Below, piece after piece: positions 17,583 to 26,080 of a stretch of DNA of 64,000 nt. The notes beneath the pieces are model-generated. The model was not told the origin of the DNA. It saw only the letters and a program-made list of their open reading frames with translations, and made no database searches. Position numbers and translations under genes: made by a program. Position 1 is the stretch's first letter. Each line of letters opens with the position of its first letter. The stretch is from Rhodanobacter glycinis (GTDB lineage Bacteria; Pseudomonadota; Gammaproteobacteria; Xanthomonadales; Rhodanobacteraceae), in NCBI RefSeq assembly GCF_006438785.1, contig NZ_RCZB01000008.1, positions 32,873-96,872 on the forward strand. Reading direction: 5' to 3'.

Positions 17583-18655
17583 AGCTCCTTTTTGTCGGCA
17601 CCAACCCCGAGAACACCGGGGCCGCCAGTCACTTTGTCGCACTGGCGCAAGCCATGGTCGAGGCCGGGCATCAGGTCACTGCGGTGGTCTATCCCGATGG
17701 TCTGATCTGGCAGGGGCTGGCCCGCTCCGGCATCCGTCGATACCAGTCGCAATTCCGCAACGTGTTTGACCTGCGCGGCTATGTCGCCGTCTTCAAGGCG
17801 GCACGACAGCTGAAACCGGACTGGCTGGTGGGAAACTTCGGCAAGGAGTACTGGCCGCTGATCCTGATCGGACGACTGCTGCGCATCCCGGTCGCGCTGT
17901 TCCGGCATCGCACGCCAGCCATGAAACGCCTCTCCGCCCGTCTGGTCCCGCGCCTCGCACAACGATTCCTTGCGGTCTCGGAGCACGCCCGCCAGGCCTA
18001 TCTGGATCGAGGCATCCCGGGCCATCTGGTACGGGTGCTCTACAACCCGGTCGACACGGAACTGTGCCGGCCCGATCCGCGCGGACGCAGCGAGATCCTG
18101 CGCTCGCTTGGCCTGGATGAGGAAACGATCGTGCTCGGCTACACCGGCCGCATGCACAACGGCAAGGGCATCTTTCCCCTGTTCGAAGCCGCCACCGCGG
18201 CCATGGCGGAACAGCCGCGGCTGCACTGCCTGTGGCTGGGCGACGGCCCGGATGCACGAACGCTGCGTGAACGCGCCGCTGCCGATCCGACCGCGGACCG
18301 GCATCACTTCCTTGGCTGGATCCATGACGTCCAGCCCTATTACAGCGCGATGTCCATGCTGGCCTTCCCGTCGATAGCGACGGAAACCTTTGGCCGGGTC
18401 TCGGTCGAGGCGCAGGCCGCCGGCGTGCCCGTGTTGTGCAGCGATATCGGCGGGATTCCCGAGACACTGGAGGCGGGGGTGACCGGCCTGCTGCTGCCGC
18501 CGGGCAACGTGGCCGCATGGCGCGACGCCATCCTGAAGTTATGCGACCCATCCCTGCGGATGTCGATGGGTGCAGCCGCGCGCGAATATGTGCAAAAGCA
18601 TTTCAGTACGCTGGTGATCGCCAGCCAGTTCCTGCAGATACTGACCAGCGACTGA
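17579..18655 (+). CDS. glycosyltransferase, family 4 (GT-B)
   Basis: This is a 358-residue GT-B enzyme with an N-terminal acceptor domain (LLFVGTNPENTGAASHFVAL) and a C-terminal nucleotide-sugar domain containing GYTGRMHNGKG and the EX7E motif ETFGRVSVE. It has no membrane helix and should act at the cytoplasmic face of the inner membrane. It overlaps the deacetylase gene by 4 bp and is convergent with the minus-strand GT2/waaL-like pair. Sugar donor and acceptor are unknown; an LPS-core role is inferred from waaA/lpxL nearby. Confidence 0.9.
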   Translation: MKLLFVGTNPENTGAASHFVALAQAMVEAGHQVTAVVYPDGLIWQGLARSGIRRYQSQFRNVFDLRGYVAVFKAARQLKPDWLVGNFGKEYWPLILIGRLLRIPVALFRHRTPAMKRLSARLVPRLAQRFLAVSEHARQAYLDRGIPGHLVRVLYNPVDTELCRPDPRGRSEILRSLGLDEETIVLGYTGRMHNGKGIFPLFEAATAAMAEQPRLHCLWLGDGPDARTLRERAAADPTADRHHFLGWIHDVQPYYSAMSMLAFPSIATETFGRVSVEAQAAGVPVLCSDIGGIPETLEAGVTGLLLPPGNVAAWRDAILKLCDPSLRMSMGAAAREYVQKHFSTLVIASQFLQILTSD

Positions 18656-18667
18656 GCCTGCGTCGGA

Positions 18668-19429
18668 TCAATCCCGCGGCCGGCGCCGCCCCTCGTACAA
18701 CTTCGCGTATTTCAGGAACGCGTAGAAGGCGTGGACCCGCGCCGCGATGAAGCCGGCCCAGCCGGAACGCCAGTGCCCGCGCAGCACGTAGTAGCGCAGG
18801 AACGCCACGGCCGGATACGCCACCATGCGCAGGCGCAGCCAGCGCACCCGACGTTGGGTCAGGTCGGCCAGCTGCAGGCTGGAGTAGCGGTTCGCCTTGG
18901 CCACGCGCCCGGCGATGTCGGGTTCGCCGTAATGATCGATGACCACGTCGAGCACGCCCACTGGGCCGTCCACTTGCACCTCCTCGTGCACCTCGTGATC
19001 GCTCATGCGTGCACGTTGCCGGTCGAACAGACGCACATAGTGATTGAGCCGGCTGCGCGCAGACTGCCAGCGCCAGAACTGCCACTCGCGGCGCCACAAC
19101 TGGTAACCCGCATGCGCAGGCGCCTGCAGCGCCTGTTGCAGCACTGCGGCTGCGGCTGCACCCAGCGATTCGTCCGAATCCAGCAGCAGCACCCAGCGAT
19201 GGCTGGCCAGGTCGATCGCCGCCTGCTTCTGCGCGCTGTAGCCGGCAAACGGCTGGGCGTGGATACGCGCGCCGTAGTGCGCGGCGATCGCCTTGGTGGC
19301 GTCGGTCGAACCCGAGTCCAGCACAACGATCTCGTCGGCCCAGCTCACCCCGCGCAGGCAGGCGTCGAGCGTATCGGCGTTGTTGAATGTGGTCACCACC
19401 ACCGACAGCGGCTCACGCCCGCTCATCAT
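18668..19429 (-). CDS. glycosyltransferase, family 2 (WaaE/KdtX-like)
   Basis: This is a 253-residue GT-A enzyme. The donor-binding VVVTTFNNADTLDACL, the VLDSGST loop and the metal-binding LLLDSDESL are visible, and the C-terminal part (residues 150-240) carries the basic, aromatic-rich RYYVLRGHWRSGWAGF segment of LPS-core beta-1,4-glucosyltransferases such as WaaE. Two ATGs are adjacent at 19429 and 19426. The start lies 17 bp inside the upstream O-antigen-ligase-like gene, so both are in one minus-strand operon. Confidence 0.88.
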   Translation of the reverse strand: MMSGREPLSVVVTTFNNADTLDACLRGVSWADEIVVLDSGSTDATKAIAAHYGARIHAQPFAGYSAQKQAAIDLASHRWVLLLDSDESLGAAAAAVLQQALQAPAHAGYQLWRREWQFWRWQSARSRLNHYVRLFDRQRARMSDHEVHEEVQVDGPVGVLDVVIDHYGEPDIAGRVAKANRYSSLQLADLTQRRVRWLRLRMVAYPAVAFLRYYVLRGHWRSGWAGFIAARVHAFYAFLKYAKLYEGRRRPRD

Positions 19430-20678
19430 CGGCCTCCACGTACAGCGCGGCGCACCACAAGCCGAGCAGCCAGCCGAACAGCAACCCCCACCAGGCCGAA
19501 TAGAAGGCCAAATGCGTATTCAACGGAAACAGCATCACGCCCAGCGCCAGCGTGACCGGGAACGCCCGCGCGCGCGCTGCCGCGCCGACCCGGCGCCATG
19601 CGCGCAGCGCCAGCGCCACGGCGGCGAGCCACAGCAGCAGGCCGATCGCACCGGTTTCGGTAAGCACCTCCAGCACCAGCTGATGCGCATGGCAGGCACC
19701 TTCGCCCACGCCGCAGGCTTCGCCGGTAGCCACGAAGTGATCATTCGCCGGCGCATAGGCCGGATAGGCGTAGCGAAAACCCCGCGCGCCGACACCGTTG
19801 ACCGGATGTGCCGCAATCATGCCGACGCTGGCATGCCAGATGTCGAGCCGGCCACTGAGCGCCGTGTCGATCGACTGGTCGGTGCCCTGCAGCACGAGCA
19901 GGGTGCGCTCCATCCGATCATGAAAACGGCTGGAGGTTTTCCAGGCGACGCCGCCGGCCAGCGCCAGCAGTGCCGCCGCGATCGCGCACAGCCCGGCAAA
20001 GCGCAGCGGCGACTTTGCCTCGCGCCAGGCAAAGCCCAGCGCCACCAGCGCGTAACACAGCCATGCCGCGCGTGAGCCCGCCAGCAGCACCGGGCCCAAT
20101 ACCAGCACGAACGCGAGCAGCAGACCCGGCAAGCCCCAGCGTCGCCGCGCAGCCCACAGTGCAAAGGGCGACAACACGGCCAGGGTCGGCCCCAGCTTGA
20201 GATTGTCGGCACCGAAGATACCGGAGACGCGCTCCGCCTCGGCGTGGCCGCCCAGGCTCCAGCCGGTCAGTGCCTGCACCCACGCGTCGACACACCACAA
20301 TCCAAGCACCAATGCCACGGCCACATACAGTGCCTGCAGCTTGTGCTCGCGACGGATCGCGAAACACGCATACAAACCCAGCGGCGCGTAACGCAGCAAC
20401 GCAGCCACCGTTCCCCAGCTCTTGCCCGGCATGATCGCGTCGACGGCGGACAACAACGCCGCGCCCACGTACGCGGCCAGCAGCCACAACAGCAGGCGCG
20501 CACCAGGATGTTGCCGCAGCGCCTGCGGTTCGCGCGCAAACAGCAGGATCACGCCGAGCAGGCACAGCGCGGTACCCAGCTCCGAACTGCGCCCGAACGG
20601 CAGCAGCGCCATCACCAACCAGAACGGCAGCAGCGGGGAACGCAGCGCAGCCTTGAGTGAGGTGCCGAAGGAATTCAT
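19413..20678 (-). CDS. O-antigen ligase (WaaL/RfaL)-family membrane protein
   Basis: This is a 421-residue polytopic membrane protein (about 11 helices) with the large periplasmic loop of the Wzy_C/O-antigen ligase family. The conserved region reads PVNGVGARGFRYAYP and then HAHQLVLEVLTETG. It may attach O-polysaccharide or another glycan to the lipid A core, or polymerise it, but ligase and polymerase cannot be separated by reading. ATG at 20678 is chosen. An in-frame ATG at 20708 overlaps a TACAAT -10-like hexamer and is less likely. Confidence 0.85.
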   Translation of the reverse strand: MNSFGTSLKAALRSPLLPFWLVMALLPFGRSSELGTALCLLGVILLFAREPQALRQHPGARLLLWLLAAYVGAALLSAVDAIMPGKSWGTVAALLRYAPLGLYACFAIRREHKLQALYVAVALVLGLWCVDAWVQALTGWSLGGHAEAERVSGIFGADNLKLGPTLAVLSPFALWAARRRWGLPGLLLAFVLVLGPVLLAGSRAAWLCYALVALGFAWREAKSPLRFAGLCAIAAALLALAGGVAWKTSSRFHDRMERTLLVLQGTDQSIDTALSGRLDIWHASVGMIAAHPVNGVGARGFRYAYPAYAPANDHFVATGEACGVGEGACHAHQLVLEVLTETGAIGLLLWLAAVALALRAWRRVGAAARARAFPVTLALGVMLFPLNTHLAFYSAWWGLLFGWLLGLWCAALYVEADDERA

Positions 20679-20746
20679 GCGTGGATCGAAGAGGAGGCGG
20701 TCCCGCATTGTAGGCGAGCGCGAACGCCCGCGCGCCCGAACCGCTC

Positions 20747-21898
20747 TCAGCTGGTGGCCACTTCGTCGTACAGCGCCAGGGTGGCATCCTGCATGTCGGT
20801 CAGGCGGTAACTCTGCAATGGCGAGATCGGCGGCGCCACGCGCAACAACTCGGCGGCACGTTCAACCAGCCGCTCGCGATCGCCCGGCGGCACGCGACCG
20901 GCCGGATACAGTTCGGCCAGCAATTCGCCGACGCCACCATGCGCATAACCGAGCACCGGCCGGCACAACGACAGTGCCTCGATCACCGTGCGCCCGAACG
21001 ATTCGGGTTTGTTCGACAGCTGCAGCACCAGCGCGGATATCGCGTAGATGTCGCGGATATCGTGGCGCGGTGGCGACAACACGACCTGCGAGGTGACTCC
21101 ACGCACGCGGATCAGGTCCCGCAGCTCGGCCACGTAGGCTTCGCGACCGGGCTCGATCACGCCCAGCAGCAGCAGGCGGGCCTCGATCCCGCGACGCTTG
21201 AGGTCGGCCAGCAGTTCGATCGCGTCGTGATGGCCCTTCAGGCGCGTGCCGCGTGCAGGCAGGGTCAGCAACGGTGCACCGCTCAGCGCCGGGTATTCGG
21301 CAAAGAAAGCTTTCTGCCACGCGTCGTCGGGCCGATGCCCGTAGGGGAACGCGACCGGGTCGATTCCGCGCGGGATCACCCGCACCCTGGCTGGCTCCAG
21401 CCAGCGGTAATGGCTGAGCACGTAATCGCGCATGGTCTGCGAGACCGCGATCACGCGCTCCCCACGCAGCAGGATCGCGCTGTAGCGTCCCGGCGAATTG
21501 AGCCCGTGCACGGTGGTGATGAAGTGCGGCCGCGGCGTCATGCCCTTGAGCGCCCACCAGCCCATCCAGGCCGGCAATCGCGAACGGGCATGCACGATGT
21601 CCGGCTTGAGCTCGCGCAGCACCCGGCGCAACGCACCGAGCCGGGTCAGGGTGAACAGCGACTTGCGACCCAGGTCGAGCGTGACATGCTCGCTGCCCTC
21701 GGCCTGCAACTGCGCGTCCAGCCGGCCGCCGGCGGAGATCACCACCGAGCGATGACCGGCCTGCACCAGCGCGCGGGCAATCTCCAGCGCCGATCGCTCC
21801 GCACCGCCGGAATGCAGCGCGGGGATCAACTGGACCACGGTCAACAGCTTGGCGGGAACGGCAATGCTGGACATGAGCTCTGGGCTGGAGGCTTTCAT
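20747..21898 (-). CDS. glycosyltransferase, family 4 (GT-B)
   Basis: This is a 383-residue GT-B enzyme with the acceptor-domain motif HSGGAERSALEIARAL and the EX7E motif ESFGRTVIE before ALSLCRPVLGYAHGG. Sequence around ARGTRLKGHHDAIELL is typical of lipopolysaccharide-core transferases. ATG at 21898 is used; ATG at 21874 is an alternative. It is the first gene of the minus-strand set GT4, WaaL-like, GT2. Sugar specificity is unknown. Confidence 0.88.
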   Translation of the reverse strand: MKASSPELMSSIAVPAKLLTVVQLIPALHSGGAERSALEIARALVQAGHRSVVISAGGRLDAQLQAEGSEHVTLDLGRKSLFTLTRLGALRRVLRELKPDIVHARSRLPAWMGWWALKGMTPRPHFITTVHGLNSPGRYSAILLRGERVIAVSQTMRDYVLSHYRWLEPARVRVIPRGIDPVAFPYGHRPDDAWQKAFFAEYPALSGAPLLTLPARGTRLKGHHDAIELLADLKRRGIEARLLLLGVIEPGREAYVAELRDLIRVRGVTSQVVLSPPRHDIRDIYAISALVLQLSNKPESFGRTVIEALSLCRPVLGYAHGGVGELLAELYPAGRVPPGDRERLVERAAELLRVAPPISPLQSYRLTDMQDATLALYDEVATS

Positions 21899-21951
21899 TC
21901 TCTAAAGGCAAGCAAAAACAATGCCGCCAGCGGCTCGCGCCAGTCGGACGA

Positions 21952-22161
21952 TCAGTCGCGCAACACGTAATGCGCACCGCAGTAGGCGCAGGTTGATTCA
22001 CCGTCGTCATCGACGATCGGCAGGTACACCTTCGGGTGCGAATTCCACAGCTCCATGCCGGGCATCGGGCAGGACAGCGGCAGGTCGGTGCGCGTCACTT
22101 CGTAACGATTTTCGGCATTTGCCGGCACCGGTGGCACCGTCGCGGACAGGGGGCGTGACAT
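21952..22161 (-). CDS. small zinc-finger protein (zf-CHCC, NDUFS6-like)
   Basis: This is a 69-residue protein with a C31, H42, C58, C61 zinc site (LSCPMP, SHPKVYL, CAYCGAHYVL), the CHCC zinc-finger fold related to the NDUFS6 accessory subunit of complex I. In Proteobacteria it is a common small orphan often beside LPS or respiratory genes. The gene starts at an ATG with GGAG upstream. Its 50-bp distance to the glycosyltransferase suggests it may lead that minus-strand operon. Confidence 0.9.
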   Translation of the reverse strand: MSRPLSATVPPVPANAENRYEVTRTDLPLSCPMPGMELWNSHPKVYLPIVDDDGESTCAYCGAHYVLRD

Positions 22162-22360
22162 CGGTGAACTCCAGACTGGACATCAGGCCGCAAATGGTAG
22201 CAGGCTGCAGCCTTCTGTCGGGGGGCAGGAACGGGGAAGCGGGGCGAATCAACCACGGCGTTCAGCCGACAGGTTGCTGCAGGTTTTGTCACCAAGTGGG
22301 CACACCATCATCGACCGGTGCTTCGCATCGGGCCAACTGCCACTGCTTTAGGAGCAGACC

Positions 22361-23626
22361 ATGGATTCCGGAAAAGTCATCGAACGCGTCAAGGCCATCC
22401 TGACGACACCCAAGACCGAATGGCCCGTGGCTGCCGCCGAGCCGGCCACGGTGAGCGGCCTCTACGCGGGCTATATCGCGATCATCGCCGCACTGCCGAT
22501 CATCGCCGGCTTCATCAAGGGCAGCCTGATCGGCGCCAGCATCTTCGGCATCACGGTGCGTACCCCGATCGGCATGGGCATCGTCGGCATGGTGCTGCAC
22601 TATGCACTGACCCTGGCGCTGGTCTATGTGATGGCGCTGATCATCAATGCGCTGGCGCCCACCTTCGGCGGTCAGAAGGACATGCTGCAAGCACTCAAGA
22701 CCGTCGCCTACGCGTGGACTGCCAGCTGGATCGCCGGCATCGCGGTGATCGTGCCGTGGCTGGGCTGGCTGATCGCGATCGCGGGCGCCGTCTACGCCAT
22801 CTACCTGCTGTACCTGGGCCTGCCGCACACGATGAAATGCCCACCGGAGAAGGCCGGGGGCTACACCGCCGTCAGCATCATCATCGCGATCGTGCTGAGC
22901 TGGATCGTCGCGCTGATCGTCGGCGGCGTGATCGGCACCGCCGCCATGAGCGGTGCGGCCATGAGCGGCCTGCATGTCACCGGCAACAACGGCGACAGCG
23001 TCACCGTCGACAGCAACAGCGCACTCGGCAAGCTCGCCGCGATGGGCCAGCGCGCCGAGCAGGCCAGCAAGGAACTGGACGCCGCGCAGAAATCCGGCGA
23101 CAGCGCCGCCCAATCGGCGGCCATGGGCAAGATGATGGGCGCGGTATCCGGCAGCAACGGCCCGGTCGAGGCGCTCGCGCCCGACCAGATCAAGGCGTTC
23201 CTGCCCGAGAGCCTGGGCAACCTCAAGCGCACCAGCACCTCGGCCCAGCGCAACAATGCGATGGGCATGCAGATCTCCGAAGCCACCGCAGAGTATTCCG
23301 GCGACAACAACCAGCGCATCACGCTGGAGGTCACCGACACCGGCGGCGCCAAAGGCTTCATGGCGATGGCCGCCGCCATGGCGCCCGAGGAAGAGAAGGA
23401 AACCGACCACGGCTACGAGAAGACCTACACCGCCGACGGCAACATGGTCCACGAGGCGTGGGACACCCAGTCCAAGTCCGGCGAGTACAGCGTGGTGCTC
23501 GGCAAGCGTTTCACGGTGAAGGCGAACGGCAACGTCGACAGCATCGACCAGTTGAAGCAGGCGGTGACCAGCGTCGACATGAGCAAGCTGGAGTCACTGA
23601 AGGATGCCGGCGTGAAGTCCAACTGA
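22361..23626 (+). CDS. Yip1-family membrane protein
   Basis: This is a 421-residue protein whose first 200 residues contain a Yip1 domain with about five transmembrane helices. It starts with KVIERVKAILTTPKTEWP, the typical bacterial Yip1 opening. The rest (about residues 205-421) is a soluble, Ser/Ala/Asp-rich, probably periplasmic extension with beta-strand character that recalls DUF-type stress sensors. The function is unknown. ATG at 22361 follows AGGAG. It ends before a strong bidirectional terminator. Confidence 0.85.
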   Translation: MDSGKVIERVKAILTTPKTEWPVAAAEPATVSGLYAGYIAIIAALPIIAGFIKGSLIGASIFGITVRTPIGMGIVGMVLHYALTLALVYVMALIINALAPTFGGQKDMLQALKTVAYAWTASWIAGIAVIVPWLGWLIAIAGAVYAIYLLYLGLPHTMKCPPEKAGGYTAVSIIIAIVLSWIVALIVGGVIGTAAMSGAAMSGLHVTGNNGDSVTVDSNSALGKLAAMGQRAEQASKELDAAQKSGDSAAQSAAMGKMMGAVSGSNGPVEALAPDQIKAFLPESLGNLKRTSTSAQRNNAMGMQISEATAEYSGDNNQRITLEVTDTGGAKGFMAMAAAMAPEEEKETDHGYEKTYTADGNMVHEAWDTQSKSGEYSVVLGKRFTVKANGNVDSIDQLKQAVTSVDMSKLESLKDAGVKSN

Positions 23627-23644
23627 TCCATCGCCCCACGGGCA

Positions 23645-23680
23645 CAAAAAAACCGCGCCATTACCGGCGCGGTTTTTTTG
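23645..23680. terminator. bidirectional terminator (Yip1 / YceI)
   Basis: A-run, ACCGCGCC, 6-nt loop, GGCGCGGT, T-run: an intrinsic terminator readable on both strands, 19 bp after the Yip1 stop and 15 bp from the YceI stop. Confidence 0.93.
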
Positions 23681-23694
23681 TGTGCCGTGGAAGC

Positions 23695-24288
23695 TTACTT
23701 GGCCGGATCGGCCTTCGGCACCGAGCCCTCGGTGGTGATGCGGATGGTGAGCTCGTCACTGACATTCGGCACGTAGGCGCCGAGGCCGAAATCCGAACGC
23801 TTGATGCTGGCGGTGGCGTCGAAACCGATCGACTGCGCCTTGCTCATCGGGTGCGGTCCGACCTTGTTCAGCGTGGCCGCCAACACCACCACCTTGGTCA
23901 CGCCGTGCACGGTCAGGTCACCGGTGACCTTGAAGTTGTGGCCGCCCAGCGGCTGCACCTTGGTGCTCTTGAACGTCACCGTCGGGTATTTGTCGGCGTC
24001 GAGGAAGTCCGCCTCCTTCAGGTGCTTGTCCAGCGCCGGCACATGCGTGTCCAGATTGGCCAGCGGCAACGTCACCTCGACGCTGGACTGCGCCGGATGC
24101 TGCTCGTCGAACACCAGCGTGCCCTCGCCCAGGCCGAAATCGGCGGTGGGGTTGGAATAGCCGAAGTGGTTCCAGCTGAACAACACCATCGTATGGCTGG
24201 GATCGAGTTTGTAGGTGACCGGGGCGGCCTGCACCGACACGGCGGCGCCGAGGAGGCCGGCAAGAACGAGATACTTCAGTGCACGCAT
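23695..24288 (-). CDS. YceI-family periplasmic lipocalin-like protein
   Basis: This is a 197-residue protein with a signal peptide (residues 1-22, LVLAGLLGAAVSVQA) followed by the YceI beta-barrel (YKLDPSHTMVLFSWNHFGYSN, LTVHGVTKVVVL). Family members bind amphiphilic or isoprenoid ligands in the periplasm. ATG at 24288 is selected as the start of the signal peptide; the frame upstream is not needed. It lies 39 bp downstream of the rutE-like gene and is likely co-transcribed with it. Confidence 0.93.
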   Translation of the reverse strand: MRALKYLVLAGLLGAAVSVQAAPVTYKLDPSHTMVLFSWNHFGYSNPTADFGLGEGTLVFDEQHPAQSSVEVTLPLANLDTHVPALDKHLKEADFLDADKYPTVTFKSTKVQPLGGHNFKVTGDLTVHGVTKVVVLAATLNKVGPHPMSKAQSIGFDATASIKRSDFGLGAYVPNVSDELTIRITTEGSVPKADPAK

Positions 24289-24327
24289 GGGATAGGTTCC
24301 TTGGAAAGTGGTGATGGGGGACACGGG

Positions 24328-24921
24328 TCAGGCGATCTTGCAGGCTTCGTCGAACGCAAGCCGGGGACTGCGCGGAAACAGGTTGCGACTGACATCGCCG
24401 TAACCGATGCTGATCACGAAATTCGACTTGATCGCGGTGCCTGCAAAGAACGCCGCGTCCACGCCGGCATTGTCGAAGCCGGACATCGGTCCGCAATCCA
24501 GCCCGAGCGCGCGCGCAGCCATCAGTACATAAGCGCCCTGTAGGGTGGCGTTGCGGAAGGCCGTGGTATCGATCAACGGCTGGTTGCCGACGAACCAGCT
24601 GCGCGCGTCGGCGTGCGGAAACAACTTCGGCAGCTGCTCGTAGAACTCATGGTCGGTGCCGATGATCGCGGTCACCGGCGCCTCCAGGGTCTTGGCCCGG
24701 TTGCCGTCGGACATCAGCGGCGCGAGCTTCGCTTTCGCTTCGGCGGATTTCACGAACACCACGCGCATCGGCGAGGAGTTCGCGCTGGTCGGGCCGAACT
24801 TGGCCAGCTCGTACAGCTGGTGCAGTTGCTCGTCGCTGACTTCCTTCGGCAACCAGGCATTGAGCGTGCGGGCACTGCGGAACAACTGATCCAGGGTGGC
24901 CTCGGAAAGCAACTCGCTCAT
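24328..24921 (-). CDS. malonic semialdehyde reductase-like nitroreductase (RutE/HadB)
   Basis: This is a 197-residue FMN-dependent reductase of the nitroreductase superfamily. Motifs FGPTSANSSPMRVVFV near the start and GLDCGPMSGFDNAGVD near 140-160 are characteristic of the RutE branch, which reduces 3-oxopropanoate or nitro compounds. No other pyrimidine-degradation (rut) genes are present, so a general aldehyde or quinone reductase role is more likely. The start has AAAGGAT as ribosome-binding site. It is divergent from the ELM1 gene. Confidence 0.9.
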   Translation of the reverse strand: MSELLSEATLDQLFRSARTLNAWLPKEVSDEQLHQLYELAKFGPTSANSSPMRVVFVKSAEAKAKLAPLMSDGNRAKTLEAPVTAIIGTDHEFYEQLPKLFPHADARSWFVGNQPLIDTTAFRNATLQGAYVLMAARALGLDCGPMSGFDNAGVDAAFFAGTAIKSNFVISIGYGDVSRNLFPRSPRLAFDEACKIA

Positions 24922-25057
24922 GGGTATCCTTTGTTGAAAGACGCGCCGACGGTGGCGCCATAGTCCGCAAGTGTATAGGTGGGCGAACGCGAACAGACTC
25001 GGGCTGCGGAGAACGTACTGTGTTCATCTGGGAAACAATGCCGCGACGGCCGCGCTC

Positions 25058-26044
25058 ATGTTGACGCCGCAGGGCGAATGCTGGGTCATCACCGATGCCG
25101 CCGCCGGCAACCAGCGGCAGGCGTTGGCGCTGGCCGAGCACCTACAGATGCCGATACGCCACCTGGTGCTGGAGCCGCGTGCGCCCTGGTCATGGTTTGC
25201 ACCGCGCCTCACTCTCGGCGGTCGGCTCGCCCTGCCGGCCATCCAGCGCAAGCTGTTCTCTGCGCCGTGGCCTCGCGTCGCGATCGGTTGCGGCCGGGCG
25301 GCAGCGCTGTTCACCCGCATGCTGCGCGACCTGTCCGATGGCCAGTGCTACACCGTGCAGATCCTCGATCCGCGCATCGATCCTGCCTCTTGGGATACGG
25401 TGGTCGCGCCGCAGCACGACCGCGTCGCCGGCGCCAACGTGCTGCGACCGCTCGGTTCATTGAACACGGTCAACGACGAATGGCTGGCCGACGGCCGCGA
25501 AGCCTGCCCCGGTTTCGCCGAGCTGCCGCAGCCGCGCGTAGGTGTGCTGCTGGGCGGCCCGCGCCAGGGCATCGCACTGAATGCGGACTACGCCCGTCAA
25601 CTGGCCACGCGCCTGCTGCAACGCCAGCGCCTTGAAGGCGGCAGCCTGCTGGTGCTGGCTTCGAGGCGCACCTCGCCGGCGTTGATCGAGGTTTTTCGCG
25701 ATGCACTGAAAGGCGTGCCCGGCCTGCTATGGGCCGGTCGCGACGACGGCCGCAACCCCTACCCGGGCGTGCTCGGCTGGGCCGACCGCCTCGTGGTCAC
25801 GCCCGATTCGGTCAACATGCTCAGCGAAGCCTGCGCGGTCGGCTGCCCGGTGCAGACCTTCGTCACCGCACCGTTGCCGGCGAAGATCGCGCGATTCCAT
25901 CAGGCCTTGCGTGACGCAGACCGGTTGCATGATCTCGACAGCACGGCGACACCTTCATCCATGCCGCTGCGCGAGACCGCAACCATGGCCACCGAATTGC
26001 GCGCGCGAATCCTGCGGCGGCAATCGCAACAGGCGTTGAACTGA
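25058..26044 (+). CDS. mitochondrial-fission ELM1-family protein
   Basis: This is a 328-residue protein of the ELM1/DUF1022 family. It has CWVITDAAAGNQRQALALAE at the start, VVAPQHDRVAGANVL and LGGPRQGIALNADYA in the middle, and a GT-B-like C-terminal half ending VTPDSVNMLSEACAVGCPV. Plant ELM1 recruits dynamin to mitochondria; bacterial homologues are thought to be glycosyltransferase-fold proteins, probably linked to the envelope, but their role is not established. ATG at 25058 is the start of similarity; the frame continues upstream to 24971 without support. Confidence 0.85.
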   Translation: MLTPQGECWVITDAAAGNQRQALALAEHLQMPIRHLVLEPRAPWSWFAPRLTLGGRLALPAIQRKLFSAPWPRVAIGCGRAAALFTRMLRDLSDGQCYTVQILDPRIDPASWDTVVAPQHDRVAGANVLRPLGSLNTVNDEWLADGREACPGFAELPQPRVGVLLGGPRQGIALNADYARQLATRLLQRQRLEGGSLLVLASRRTSPALIEVFRDALKGVPGLLWAGRDDGRNPYPGVLGWADRLVVTPDSVNMLSEACAVGCPVQTFVTAPLPAKIARFHQALRDADRLHDLDSTATPSSMPLRETATMATELRARILRRQSQQALN

Positions 26045-26080
26045 ACCGCCTGCGCCGGACCCGCGGCGAAAGAACCGCGG

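Noticed and set aside
22318..24543. 741-codon plus-strand open frame across Yip1 and YceI
   Set aside because: It crosses a strong bidirectional terminator and reads low-complexity Arg/His/Gln sequence.
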